Positions 1 to 11,975 of a stretch of 64,000 bases of DNA are shown one piece after another. The stretch's first letter is position 1. Every line of letters starts with the position of its first letter. This stretch comes from Dryococelus australis (lineage: Eukaryota > Arthropoda > Insecta > Phasmatodea > Phasmatidae), in contig CM056995.1 of assembly GCA_029891345.1 (NCBI GenBank), positions 83,701,895 through 83,765,894 of the forward strand, read 5' to 3'. The notes below the pieces were generated by a model that ran no database searches, was not told the origin of the DNA, and saw only the letters and a program-made list of their open reading frames with translations. A program made the translations under genes and the position numbers.

Positions 1-4
1 TAAA

Positions 5-1690
5 TGGAAAAAAGTTAACTGAGACATTGAAGTCTCATGACAGTTCACAGAATAGTAACAGATGATTCGAAGAATACGTTGCTCATAAGCTGATGAGCAA
101 GGCTGTCGCTGATTTATTAGTAACACAAAATAAACAACAGCAAGAAGCAACACATGAGTACATGAAGAAGTTGTGCGACATTTTTGTGTGTTTTGGTAAG
201 CTAGGGATCTCCATTCGAGGTCATAGGGAAGGTACAGAATCTGACAATAGAGGAAATTTCCTGGAGTTTTGTCATCTGTTTGCCAAATATTATTCTTCAT
301 TTCAAAGTAATTTGAACCAAAAAATCAATTACACCAGCCCGAAGATACAAAATGAGCTCATTGAAACTACTGCCACAGTAATGAAAGAAGAAATCAGCAA
401 GAGGATCCACAAGTCTGGTATGTTTTCAATCATCGTTGACGAGGCTCGATGTTTCAAAGAGGAGCAAATGTATAGTTTTGCGTTATCCTGAGAACCTTCA
501 TCCTCAAGAGAAATTCATTGGTTTTGTGAATTTCTCTAAAGCTAGAGACTGTACCAGCCTTGCTGCTGCTATTACAGATGTCGTAAATAACCTCCATATC
601 GAGGGAATGGTAATGGTAGCACATTCGTACGATGGCGCGTCTGTGATGAGTGGCAAACATAATGGAGTTCAAGCTAAAATAAAAGAATAGCATCCATAAG
701 CAACATATATTCACTGCATGGCTCAGAGTGAATCTCGTTATAACAGATGTCTGTAGCCACATCCGAATGGTCACGGGATTCTTCAACATTACTGAATCTC
801 TGTACGTTCATTACAGCAAGCCTAGCACTCACAGTACATTTCTGGAAGTACAGAAATTGCTCGAACTCAAGATTAAGGAACTCGGTAGCTTAAGTACCAC
901 CAGGTGTAACTGCCGGTACAAAAACTGTCGCTTTATCATAGCAAATTTCGAAGCTGTTGTTCAGGCTCTGTCTAAAGAGATAGAAGAAGGGAAAGACAAA
1001 GATGTTGTGACTGTAATGTGAATTCTTTCATCAATAAAAATACTGAATTTTCTAGTGTGCTTGTTCACCATGGATTATGTTCTCTCTCTAATGAATGTAC
1101 TTTCAAACTATTTTCAAAAGGAAGAAGCAACTCTTGGGGCCTCTGCAAGACTCGTAAAACCAACTTTGGCAAAACTTAAGGAACAAAGAGACAAATTTGA
1201 TGATGTTTGGATACCAATAGAAAAATTTGCTGAAGAACACGATTTGACTCTTTCAGCACCAAAAGCATCAAAGAAAAGAAAGCCAAATACAAGTCATACT
1301 TTACAGGACTACATAGTTGAAAGCACTTTGGGCAGACAGCAGTAGATGGAGAAGCTTTAGACAAAGAATATTGGTTCTGCCATATATATTATGCCGTTTT
1401 TGACTCTAATGGTAAATATGGCGAAGCAGTTCTGTAATCTGGAATTTGCTGAAAGTGTTGACCTTGTGAATAAGTGTGAAAGTGAAAACCTTGACATGGA
1501 GGGCAGTGAAATATTTTCAAACGCTTTCTTCCCTGCCTCTCATCCACATTGAGGCAGCCCTCCTGAAGGAGATTGGGGTGGAACCAGTTGTGCAGGAGTT
1601 CGCGAAAAAGGCTCGTGAATTGGACTTTCAAAAACCAGAAGACTATAAATGAACTATTAAAGATGTATGCAGAGGAGTGATGCAAATGAA
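5..1690 (+). pseudogene. Degenerate hAT transposase, ZMYM1-like (DUF4371 type)
   Basis: Broken coding region of a hAT-superfamily transposase resembling zinc-finger MYM-type 1-like proteins, which would cut and paste its own DNA in the nucleus. The frame is already open at the left edge, so the 5' part lies outside the window. Recognisable parts in order are a DUF4371-like segment at about 93-480 with the run GISIRGHREG then NRGNFLEF, a stretch at 405-470 ending in SIIVDEARCF (the usual catalytic Asp region), a frame change near 470 into LRYPENLHPQEKFIGFV, then AHSYDGASVMSGKHNGVQ at 615-680, and a further frame change into NLVITDVCSHIRM at 728. A lysine-rich segment (KKRKPNTSH) follows at 1270-1300. 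At least three frameshifts and several stops make it non-functional. The family assignment rests on remembered motifs, not a search. Confidence 0.72.
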
Positions 1691-1979
1691 GAGATAGTTT
1701 GTTTGTTTGTTTGTTGTTTAATATTTTTCCTATCAAGAGTGAGAGCTTATTATATAATTGCATTCTTTTGTAGTCAATAGCCTACTTCTTTCCTACATTG
1801 TAATTCTGAGGTAACTAGGTTATATACCCTAATTTTTTTACTGTTCTTGTAGAATATCTTTGTTAAATTCTTCACTCAAAAAATTATAACTTAAAAAATT
1901 ATATATTTATACCAGCAGTATATTCAATGTTTAGGTACAAAAACTGCTTAAATAGCACCATTTTGCACCTTGAAATCAA

Positions 1980-2120
1980 AATTATCCCGGGGGAGGACCC
2001 CCGCCCACCACTTTATTTGGGAGTTCGGTATTCTTCCCCCTCGCCACCAAACATGGAGAGGTCAAAGTGAGAGATGGGGCTTTAGCCCCCTCTAGAATGC
2101 GATGATAGTTACACCCATGC
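1980..2120 (+). mobile_element. 3' terminal region of the hAT element
   Basis: GC-rich block after the transposase remnant, with CCCGGGGGAGGACCCCCGCC, then TTAGCCCCCTCTAGAATGCG and finally GATAGTTACACCCATG. Read on the minus strand the end is CATGGGTGTAACTATC, of the kind seen at hAT termini. The left terminus would lie outside the window, so no target duplication can be checked. Boundaries are approximate. Confidence 0.45.
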
Positions 2121-2635
2121 GAATCACATGAAACATACATCGAGCTCATCCATCACATACAACCCTACGCAAACTTCTCAGCAGACGAATGACTGTCATT
2201 GATCGTTTTGTCAACGACTTATGAGAACCAACATTTCTAGGGTGAAAAGTAAATATCCGTTCTTACTATACTTTCCACACACACAAACAGAATGATGTAA
2301 ATACCTAAACCTCCATTGCTTGCTACCAGTCTGGTTTACTTAAACAAACAACCATTTATACCCTTCGTGAACGTAGTAACATACAAGGGAAGAATATAAC
2401 ATATATAAAATCCAGCGATGGGTAATTATACAGTTCATAAAGTTTATAATGTATTACTTTTCAAAAACATTTATGCAAAATTTTTAAAAAAATAAGTATC
2501 TCCATATACATTTTACACGCAAGAAATAAACAACAAATATGTTTCGTCATATATCACGCGAAGGCGAATGATATATTTATACATATATTCGGAAGAATGT
2601 AGGCTCAAACATTCTACCATCACTTACGTATACAC

Positions 2636-2785
2636 ATCCAAGATATTCCATTTACTAGAGAACATTCGCTATCAGTATTCTATTTCATCTCTCCTATAGA
2701 CAAAACGTTTTGAACCTTCCTTAGAAACATATTATCACCATTCCAGGATATTCTATTTTCTAGAGAGCATTCACTATAAGAAATA
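2636..2785 (+). repeat. Short direct duplication, about 102 bp apart
   Basis: AGATATTCCATTTACTAGAG followed by AACATTCGCTAT near 2640 recurs as GGATATTCTATTTTCTAGAG followed by AGCATTCACTAT near 2745. The copies are diverged. Confidence 0.5.
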
Positions 2786-3059
2786 GTTATGTTCGAGCCA
2801 TATCAACTCCTACAAACCACCCATTTAAAAAATTTATAATAAAATCTATCATATTGCTATTGTTTGATGGATTCTTTTATTTTTTAGACTTATATATGAT
2901 ATTTTTTTTTTTAATTACTCATATCGACATGTCAATGCTTCATTTACAGAAATGGATACCTCACCCATATCACAATTTATTAATTAAATATGTCGACCAG
3001 CTTTGACCCAATGCCCAATCATAATTGAATGTCACATCAAATTACTATATAGCCCAAAC

Positions 3060-4005
3060 CTTCATATGCCCATCGAAAATTGTTAAAAATATTTCCTAAT
3101 ATTTTCATGTCATATCATAGTCGCTGCTAAAAAAAAAAAAGACCAAAAATAAATTTATAAATATGTTATTCTTATTCTTCCAGACAAAATATTCTAACTT
3201 GTATTATCCCAAAACACCCGAACACTACCTACAATCCATTCTATTACATCATATCGAGTATACCAAAACACTTCCGTTCATACCATCCATGACAACAAAA
3301 CAATCATATAATCATTCCTATAAAATAATCCAATAAATTTATCTGATAAAACATTTTATTATGTACTAGGTAAACACACATTCAAATAGAGTTTACCATA
3401 GTCAAGATCCAGCCTTAACGAAATCTCATTCCAATAGGCCATATCACCAAACCAGCAATTCAAACGTTCCAGCAGATAAAATACATTCTAACCATCAATA
3501 CTTGCAGACCGTATCATGACACACCGTCCATTTAGACAAGCCATAACATCATCTAATAACAAATATACTACCATATTATACTGTCAGAACATACTAATTA
3601 CCCAAATAATATTCCAATTTCTGACCAGTCATACTATCACACCATACCATCCATTTGCAAAGTAACACATTACCAGAAAATCTAACATATCATACAGAAA
3701 AGATATATTAAACCTCGTTACATTCATTATGACTACCACCCATCGAAAAAATGTTTAACTCATAATATTTTAGTTCATATCACACTCACTGCTAAAAAAA
3801 ACACGCCAAACATCCATTTCTACATATTCTGCCAAAAAAGACATTCTAACCTGTAATACTTCAAATACCTGAACAGAACATAACATTCAATATCTACATT
3901 TAATTCCATTAGGCTATAATGGTTATATCAAGCACTTTCTTTCATACCAACCATGACAACAAAACAACCATATAAGCATTACTATGAAATATTCCAGCGA
4001 ATTAC
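3060..4005 (+). repeat. Diverged direct duplication, offset about 650-670 bp
   Basis: The segment 3060-3345 (from CATCGAAAAT through CATAGTCGCTGCTAAAAAA, ATTCTAACTTGTA and ACCATCCATGACAACAAAAC) is repeated at 3735-4005 in the same order and orientation (CATCGAAAAA, CACACTCACTGCTAAAAAAA, ATTCTAACCTGTA, ACCAACCATGACAACAAAAC). Small indels change the offset from about 670 to 652. This is two copies of one repeat unit or an old tandem duplication; the family is unknown. Confidence 0.7.
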
Positions 4006-4469
4006 TTAGATCAACCATATCATCATCATCATGCAGACTTATACTACATCTTCAGTCAGATACGATCTCAAACACCCAATAAAGGGTCAAAGTAATTGCT
4101 ACTGAAGGCGGATAACATATCCCATCTCACATTAATTAATAGAGGTTCCCCTTCCTTTATTCACAGACGACTCTTTACTGGATAAATAATTTCATCAAAA
4201 AGTCTCGTATGCCTTTTATAATTACCATTTTAATTGCCAGTGAAGTCCATCTCAATAGCTAGACCAAACACGTATATTCATATATTTTAATGTCAGATAG
4301 CCTAAGTCAGCACATAGTATTTCTGCACCTGCAATCTGTCAGTTGATAAAATGAATTCATAAACTATAACTTTATTTCACACACTTATCAAAAAATACAT
4401 AGTATAACTTACAAACACTCAAACACATTCTCCATTCAACAAAGGTATTTATTATTTACGCTAATTTTA

Positions 4470-4910
4470 GAGTACAAATCTTATTGTGAGCAGTCAAGGT
4501 ACTCTTATTTGCATATACAGAATTGCAGTTAACACATATGTAGGTCTTGTAGCTGATGGAAAATGTACAGTTACTATCTTCATGTTATCTGGTGCTAAAC
4601 CTAGTCGCGAATGTCTTGCTGCAATACTTGCACTCGCTTCACAATGACCGACAAACAGTAACTTCTTATGTCTATATAGGATATCACTACGAGTAAACAT
4701 AGCATGGCACTTGTTACAGTGGAATGACTTGTATGCTGGACTGAATAATCAATGACTACTTTCATGTCGGTGCACATTACAACTTTGGCTAAAAGTATTT
4801 CCACAATAACAACATTGATACCATAATAATTGAAGCGACTCTTCAGAAACCCTTGCCGTCGTCGATGCTGTCGGGGTTACAGATGGTAAATCTTCAACCA
4901 TTGATGCCAT
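4470..4910 (-). pseudogene. Fossil C2H2/C2HC zinc-finger gene
   Basis: Minus-strand coding fossil with four regularly spaced zinc fingers. An ATG at 4910 opens a 53-residue frame starting MASMVEDLPSVTPTAS and stopping at TGA (4749-4751). It contains a perfect C-x2-C-x12-H-x3-H finger (CCYCGNTFSQSCNVHRH). In the same frame past the stop lies CNKCHAMFTRSDILYRHKK, a second C-x2-C-x12-H finger. A frame change leads to CKYCSKTFATRFSTR, a stop, then HEDSNC, which is C-x2-C-x12-H-x4-C. A fourth, CVNCNSVYANKSTLTAHNKIC, is C-x2-C-x12-H-x3-C. Fingers would bind DNA or RNA. Such C2HC variants occur in mobile-element and large-virus proteins as well as host factors. Two nonsense changes and one frameshift show it is dead. 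The parent family is unknown. Confidence 0.6.
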
Positions 4911-5109
4911 CTTTAGCAGAGTACACGGTCATAGTAGATGATTCCACTCGTGACGATCCCTTCCGCCATGATCGTTGGCGAAATTACATCCGTTCTTACA
5001 TGATACAAACTTATACACTGTTTTCAAAACAGAACAATTAGTGTATGTTATACATTTCAACTATCTCACTATAGGTATGCTGAGTAAGAATATATAAAAT
5101 CAATAATGC

Positions 5110-5375
5110 TCGAGGTTATGGGTTCAACATCGAGATAGTCTGCATATAATATGGTGGTGGTAGTCTGTAATGTACTATGCTTGCTGAGTTTTTTATGTAT
5201 TTTTTCTCGAGTTTTTGTTTTCAAGGTCATTCAATGTCTTGGGGTCAAGGTCGAGGTAATCTTCATACAACATGGCAGTAGTAGTCTGTAATGTATAATG
5301 CTTGTTTAAGTATGCATTTGTACCCAAGTTTTTGTTTTCAAGGTCATTCAAGGCCATGGAGTCAGGTAGAGGTAG
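5110..5375 (+). repeat. Tandem repeat, about 121 bp unit, just over 2 copies
   Basis: Units share GTAGTCTGTAATGTA (about 5161 and 5282) and TTTTTGTTTTCAAGGTCATT (about 5212 and 5333), giving a period of about 121 bp. A third partial unit begins with the GTAGAGGTAGTCTACATCTA segment. Confidence 0.75.
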
Positions 5376-5394
5376 TCTACATCTAATACGACGG

Positions 5395-5540
5395 ATGGGT
5401 GATGTCTACCAAGATGGCGGTCGCCTACGAAGATGGCAGCCTTCGAAACAAATTATGCTTACCAAGATGGAAGTCGCCTACCAAGATGGCTGCTGTCTAC
5501 CAAGATGGTGGTCGCCTACTAAGATGGCTGACTGGTATGG
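5395..5540 (+). repeat. CCAAGATGGC minisatellite
   Basis: Five or more degenerate copies of a 20-30 bp unit such as GTCGCCTACCAAGATGGC. It runs straight on from the 121 bp repeat. The 111-codon frame at 5302-5637 over this block is an artefact of the repeats. Confidence 0.8.
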
Positions 5541-5639
5541 GCGAGGGGCTGGAGGCCAGTTGACTAATTTGTTTGATGAGGGGGTGGAGGCAACCTCGGA
5601 AATTAAATTTCTAAAACAATTTTTTAAAAATGTTTAAAC

Positions 5640-7850
5640 AATTTTTTAATGATAAACGTTTTATAATTTTTATTAATAAAATTTTAGCAACATTTTAAAT
5701 AATTTTAATGCTACATTTTTTTGGGATTGTTTGGAATTTTTTAGAATTTATCGGATTTTGAGGGTCAAAGGTCATGGGCCAAGGTCAAAAGTCATCTGAA
5801 TACAATTTGGATGCAAGATGGCTGACAACCATGATAGCGTTTGGTTAGGTCCTCAATTAAATAAACAAATATGTAAAAATTACATGGAATATTTTGTGAT
5901 AATAGGCATGCAAATTATATGCGCAAAAACGGCATGTTTACAATTTAAAAAATATAATTTTGTAGTCTATTTCGTAATAAAATATTTACATTTCGTAATG
6001 AACTTGTACTTATGGTACAATGTAAGCTGCATAATTTTATTGATATTGTAATACAGCATTATAAAACCAAACAAAGCCACCTCGTTGTGATAGATTCTAG
6101 ATCTTGCACTACATAATAAATTAATAAATTGTGTTTGATGTTGGCAATATTTGTGGATCCAGTTAGCGAGTAAAAAGGAATAAATACTGCCCCCAAGAAA
6201 TATGTTTGCTCGGCTATACTCAGTTCAGGAACCAGTACGTAGAATGCATAGTAACTCACCTGTGATAGCCTCTCTCTCTTTACAAGCAAACAATTATTTG
6301 CCACACTAGCTGTGAAACTTACTGGACATAACTACACTTGTTTAATCATTTTGAACTGATAATATGTAGAGAAGAGGAAGGATAATTGGGCATGCCCAGA
6401 AAAAATGCCAAACGTGTCAAAATCCAGCTAACAATTACTCATTGAAAAATAAAAAATAAAAAAAGCTCAAGTTCAAAAATATCTGTTTGTTTTAAGTAGG
6501 AAAAATAATTCAAATAAATAAAATAACCCTGAATGGCAATGAGCAAAGAAAAAAATAGTGTTCAAACTAAGCTGCCGTTAGGAAGTGGTCATGCTTAACG
6601 ATCATTTTTAAATACCCTTACGTGACACGTATTAACTGTCTGACTTAAACACTTCAAACATATGTAGTCCTCTCAAAATATAATATCTTGAATTTAGTTC
6701 AGAAAAATATGTAACTCGGCTGTCTCAATTAGTGACAGAACACTTGACTTCTCTCTCCGGTAAAATTGTGGTTAAAATGTGCTGAAGCTAGTATAGGAGC
6801 CTTGCCAACATGGCGTCGTGTAGAATGTTCTACGCCAACGGCGTTACATAGCAAAGTCTAAGTATAAATAAATTAAAAAACTTGATGAAAAATAGGTCTT
6901 GTAGTAAAATACTAGTTTATAGGCGAAGGCAGGGTCTGGGTGCGGTGCTACTTAACGTGGCTCGCCGGCTCACGGACGTTACAAGTCCAGCTAGCTACCT
7001 TAAACTCTTAAACAGCTGCTTAATAAAATAATGCGGAGTGCTCGCTTTCTCAACTCGACGCAAATACACAAATAATAACTCAAGCAAGCTGTAAGAGCTA
7101 AAACACCCTAACTTCTAATCACAAAACCTCCTCTACGTCCAACTGTAGGACGAGCGTCCTGTCCTAGCGTCTAAGGTTGGTGGCTGAGAGAGCCAACTTT
7201 CAAACGACTAGCGCGGCCTAACCATACGTTAAGCTCTCCAGTCAATGGGAGCACAGGGTTTGAACTTGTTAGCCAATCGCAAGGCTTCCTAACTAACGAT
7301 CTAAAATGACACACTCCAAACGGCCAAAATTCCTGTCCCATAGAGTTGTGGGTCTCGTAGAAAATAAAAATTATACAAAAGAAATCCCCTGAAACATTCA
7401 CAATAAAGGTGAGACCAAAAAAGCAAAATATTAGTTATTAATTAAAATATAAACAAAATAAAATATAGCTATCTCAATTAAACATGAATTATTGTAATTC
7501 GTACATCTAAGTTTAAATATCCTTACTATAAGAAAAATAAAAAATGTCCATAATAAAAATTACGAAACATAAAACATATGTGAAACATAGGTAAATTACA
7601 AGTATTATGCATGAAAGTGTCCAATGTGTAAAACAAATATTAATTATAAAAAATTGGTGCAGATCGTGAGAAAAGTTATGTTACAATTTGTTGTTTCACA
7701 ATAATAAATTGTGCTTACAGGCATATCATTGTTTTATTTCAGGAGCTATTGATATTGTTCATTTCAGATAAATACTGTATTCAAATAGTTTAATGGAGCA
7801 CAGTATTTAGGTCCGTGTATAACAGAGCAAACGAAATCGTAGAAAACGGC
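5640..7850. other. Non-coding, nothing recognised
   Basis: AT-rich sequence with short chance frames only. An AAGGTCA-type run at 5765-5800 with an AAGATGGC copy at 5815 looks like a stray piece of the repeat just upstream. A more GC-rich patch at 6920-7260 has no recognised family. Confidence 0.6.
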
Positions 7851-8399
7851 ATGTCATATGCCTTTTTTTCCCCCAAAAACTTCCCTATTTTTCTCTTAGA
7901 AACTCCCACAAAAATTATTAATAAAAAATATTTTAAAATTATAAAAAAACTCCAAAAAGATTTATATGAAATTTATAAAAAAATTAGTTTAAATTCTAGT
8001 CCCTGGCGACAATTTTCCCATAGCAATTTCAAGTTCCTTAACATCACGAAAAGCGTCGACCACCACGTCCCCATCACCCAATCAAGAAAAAATCACAAAC
8101 ATCTAAAATAAAATAATTTTAAAAATATTTCTATAATTAAACAATTTAAAGGCTTAAGTATTGAGTGTTGTATATCACCGCATTCGTATTTTCAAGGCGC
8201 GTGCGATCCTAATATCACATCGATTATGTTACCAAATGCCAGGACAACCATTTTGGATTTAAGAGGCATGAGCCTACCAGCTGCCCAGCACCTCTTCCCA
8301 CACTGCTCGCAAGTCTTTGAGCGTGTATCGACATGCTTTCGAGGCACTCGGCTGAAACATGACAGCTGCTAACATATGTAATTATGATTACTAATAACA

Positions 8400-8475
8400 A
8401 AAAAAAAAAAAAATTCTCATCGACACAAGATTCGAACCCACGACCCCTCGGCTACAGAGTAACCACACAAAAAGT
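8400..8475 (-). other. tRNA-like B-box region (SINE remnant)
   Basis: On the minus strand GTCGTGGGTTCGAATC matches a pol III B box (GGTTCGAATC), preceded by CTGTAGCCGAGG and followed by an oligo-T run before 8413. No convincing A box or full cloverleaf is present, so this is a SINE or tRNA-like scrap and not a tRNA gene. Confidence 0.45.
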
Positions 8476-9384
8476 AGTGCTTAAAAAGTTATATATAAGC
8501 GTCCGAAAGAAGAAGCTGCATTCCCCTGGTAAAATCTCATTAATGTATTAAACCTTTTTATTCTTCTTTTCAATCAATGAATACAACTATTTTGAAGTTG
8601 ACCTTGTTTAATTTATTTAAAGGCAAGCGATGTACGGTATTATATCATTTCGTTATTTTTTCAGCCAGGATATGAATATTAAATTATATTATGTGCATAT
8701 ACCCACCTTGATTGTTTTTATATATTCGTTTTAAATAATTATGTAGCAGACCGCATTTTTTCGTAAGTCGGGCTGTAAGCAAACAAATATTTGTAGTCAC
8801 AGGTGAATATAATTTGCGAACTCTTAGGAGGCAGACAGTCTCGAGAAATTAAGTTTGCAAGTATCATTTACAAGTCCAGGAATGTATTTCTGTTTTTGGT
8901 AACCATATTACTTTTATAGGTGTAGGGCATGTCAAATAAAAAATCTATATATTTTAACCAATGTTAAAAATTATGAAATCTTTTAAGTTGTGCTGAAATT
9001 GTATGTAAAGTATAGCTGACCAATGCAAAAAGTTCTCTCGTCTTCATTTACAGTCTCCTTCCTATCTTTAAGATTAAATGCTAAACGATGTTGATATCTG
9101 AAAACTATTCACTGCCTCGGCTGTTTTGTAGGAATACAAGTATGCTACTTGGATTTTATTAAATGCAGGGATATTTGAATAAACCACGCTCATTATATTC
9201 TCTATATCAAAGGAAGTAGGCAGGACACAAGACCAGCGAGAAATATAAATTTTTTCGACACTGACAGAGACTGAAATATTCAAATTTTCAGACGATAGTG
9301 ATAACGCATTAAAAACCTGGTGTGTGACCACCGTTCGCATAAATGTTTCCGAGGCGAAATACATACATATGTACATACGACCCA

Positions 9385-9800
9385 GCGATGGATCGATGGT
9401 TTGTTGGATCGATGGATCTATGGATTGCTGGATCGATGGATCGGTGGATTTATGGATTGATGGAGCAAGTCATCTTGAGACATTTTGAATCAGTGTCAGT
9501 CTTGTGAGTGGTCGGTCTGCCAGTAGTCAGTTGTCTGCTTTAAGTGTGACCATGAGTTCAAGCTGACCAAAGATAACCCGAGGACGAAATATATTTTCAC
9601 ATTAAAAAGAACTTATGCACTGGCAGACCGACCACTCACAAGATTGACTTTTGACTCTTTGACTCTTTACTTTTAGACTCTTTGACTAGAAATGATTGAA
9701 AATGACTCGCTCCATTGATCCATCAATTCATCGATCCATAGAATCACCGATTCATTGATCCATCAAACAATCGATCAATCAATCCATCGATCCATCGCTG
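9385..9800. repeat. Foldback centre with GATCGATGGATC minisatellite and small hairpin
   Basis: Both flanks of the loop carry degenerate GGATCGATGGAT repeats (9385-9465) and the inverse ATCCATCGATCC (9715-9800). Inside, GTGAGTGGTCGGTCTGCCAG (9505) is exactly mirrored by CTGGCAGACCGACCACTCAC (9618), and the loop also holds a TTTGACTCTTTGACTC run at 9650-9685. Confidence 0.75.
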
Positions 9801-9932
9801 GGTCATATGTACATATGTATGCATTTCGCCTCAGAAACATTTATGTGAACAGTGTTCCTGGTCACACTACCAACTTTTTAATGCTTTATCAGTCTCGTCT
9901 GCAAATTGGAATATTTCAGGCTCTGTCTGTGT

Positions 9933-10334
9933 AGGCGTGTGTGTAAGTTGGTGAGTCCTGTAATGCTAAGGCATGCTTGAGTTACAGTAAGAGGTATGAA
10001 CGATTAGTATATTTCGTCTGGTGTTGGTTGGTAGAGCAGATGGCATGTATGAGATACAGTGGTTGGTATGGTACCTGTGTGCGGGTATATAATCAGCCGG
10101 AGGATTCCAGCTAGGAAGTTTAGTTTGGCAGTGGCGAAACTTTGTCGTGAAGAAGAAGAAGAAGAAGAAGAAGAAGATATGGCCAAGGGTTCTGGTTGTT
10201 TGCTAGCATAGACTGTCTTGAGCTGCGTATAACCAGATTATAAGTTATGTGAAAAGTGAGCTTTGCTACTGCAAAGACACTACAAGAATGGTTTGGAAAA
10301 TTTAAGAATTCTGTTTTTATGTCTGTAGTCTGAA

Positions 10335-10365
<31 letters not shown>

Positions 10366-10428
10366 CATATATGTACATACAAACATATATATGTATGTGT
10401 ATATATATATATATAAAATTTCAATAGG
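9933..10428. mobile_element. About 495 bp insertion in the right foldback arm
   Basis: Left-arm sequence is continuous across the point equivalent to 9932/10428, so this segment was added to the right arm or lost from the left. It holds (GAA)n at 10147-10177 and (TG)n(TA)n at 10337-10415. No terminal inverted repeat or target duplication was clear. Confidence 0.55.
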
Positions 10429-11129
10429 AAAAGTTTTTTATTTCTTGCTTGTGTTGTCTCCTGCCTACTGCCCCCGTTATAGAAAATATAATGGGTTTTG
10501 TTTATTCACATATACATACTTTTAATAAAATCCGAGTAGTATACTTTTATTCCTACAAAACAGTCGAGGCAGTGAATAATTTGCAGATACCGATATCGTG
10601 TAGTATTTAGTCTTGAAGATAGGAGACTGGAAATGATGTTGAGAGAACTTATGCATTGGTCCGCTGTACTGTACACACAATTTCAGTACAACTTGAAAAT
10701 TAAATAAATTAAAAAATCGGTTAAAATATATCGATTTTTTATTTGACATACCCTACACCTATAAAAGTAATATGGTTAACAAAAACAGAAATGCATTCCT
10801 GGACCTGTAAATGATACTTGCAAACTTAATTTGCCGAGACTGTATGTCTCCAAAGAGTTCACAAATTATGTTCACATGTGAATATAAATATTTGTTTGCT
10901 TACAGCCCGACTTACGAAAAAAATGCGGTCTGCTGCATAATTATTTAAAACTAATATATAAAGACAATCAATTTGGTTATATGAAGATAATGTAATTTAA
11001 TATTCAGACCTTGACTGAAAAAATAACAAGTTGTTATAATACAGTACATAGCTTGCATTCAAATAAATTAAACAAAAACGACTCCAAAATATTAGTATTC
11101 ATGAGCCCTATACACACTGATTGAATATA

Positions 11130-11975
11130 AGGAAAATTCTTAAGAATAGAGGTTTTTCGAGGGAAAAAAAAAAAAAACTTAGAAAGTGGTATACTTCCAC
11201 TCTACAAATTTCACAGAACACGAATTTACTAGAGGCATCAACAGTTGAGCAACATAAACCCCAAAAACGATGGTGGAGAGGGTTATGAAGAACAGGGAAA
11301 TTGTGGGGAAAAAAATATATATAAAAATATGTACGTATTTATGATAAAATTTTTACCTCACAAATTCCTTCTAGTCCATAGCCCACCCCATTATAATATT
11401 TATAAATTGTATTGGTAAAATTGTTAATTTAGAAAATCTTCAGTTAGATCTTTTCGCAATCAAACATGTTTTCATGATACAATATTACCAATAGCATAAA
11501 AATACGTTAAATTTCAAAACACATACACATTATTTTCCAGTGCAAATGGGTTACGAATGAAAATCATTTGTGGTGAAACTCCAAGCATCGCTGATGCGTG
11601 ACGCTTCGCGTTACCACAAAAAAATTCCAGTGCGCCTTGAATCACTGCTTTGGGGATTTACTCCCCTGCTAGCGCTGGGATTCTGGCTCGGTGCATGATG
11701 TTTGGCTATGCTTATACAGCCTTTTTGTAATTTAACATATTTTCATGAATAAATATTACATTATGTACATATTTTTCATTCGTTTTACCCCACAATTTTC
11801 CTGATCTTCATAACCCTCCCCACCATAGTTTTTGGGTTTTCTATTGGTCAAATATTGATGTCCCTAGTAAATTCGTATTCTGTGTAATTAGTAGAGCGGA
11901 ATTACTACACTTTCCAAAGTTGGTTTTTTTCTTTCTTTCGAAAAAGCCCCTATCCTCATAAACTACATCATACCT
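11130..11975. mobile_element. MITE with about 170 bp inverted ends (GGTGGAGAGGGTTATGAAG)
   Basis: Left end 11130-11310 (GGTTTTTCGAGGG, CACGAATTTACTAG, GATGGTGGAGAGGGTTATGA, GAAATTGTGGGG) is mirrored at 11795-11975 (CCCCACAATTTTCCTGATCT, TCATAACCCTCCCCACCATA, CTAGTAAATTCGTATTCTGT). There is no coding capacity. The middle contains a small stem AATCATTTGTGGTG / TACCACAAAAAAATTCC. Superfamily unknown. Confidence 0.7.

Larger units (their letters stand above)
2121..4469. other. AT-rich non-coding stretch with old duplications
   Basis: About 2.3 kb of AT-rich sequence with no open frame above about 60 codons. It holds the two diverged duplications listed separately and otherwise nothing I recognise. 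It lies downstream (3') of the zinc-finger fossil read on the minus strand and could include its decayed remainder, but no coding trace is visible. Confidence 0.6.
8563..11105. mobile_element. Inner foldback element with about 0.9-1.4 kb arms
   Basis: 8563-9480 is matched inversely by 9720-11105. The best stretch is about 8750-8960 against 10725-10930, for example GTAAGTCGGGCTGTAAGCAA, CCAGGAATG, and TTACTTTTATAGGTGTAGGG, at about 90 percent identity by eye. The arms meet in a loop at 9480-9720. The right arm is interrupted at about 9933-10428 by unmatched sequence. The 100-codon frame on the minus strand at 9074-9376 lies inside the left arm, is not preserved as a frame in the right arm, and is not called as a gene. 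Confidence 0.75.

Noticed and set aside
5302-5637. 111-codon plus frame
   Set aside because: It is read from the CCAAGATGGC minisatellite, with no domain.
9074-9376. 100-codon minus-strand frame
   Set aside because: It lies inside a foldback arm, and the matching arm does not keep the frame; composition fits chance.
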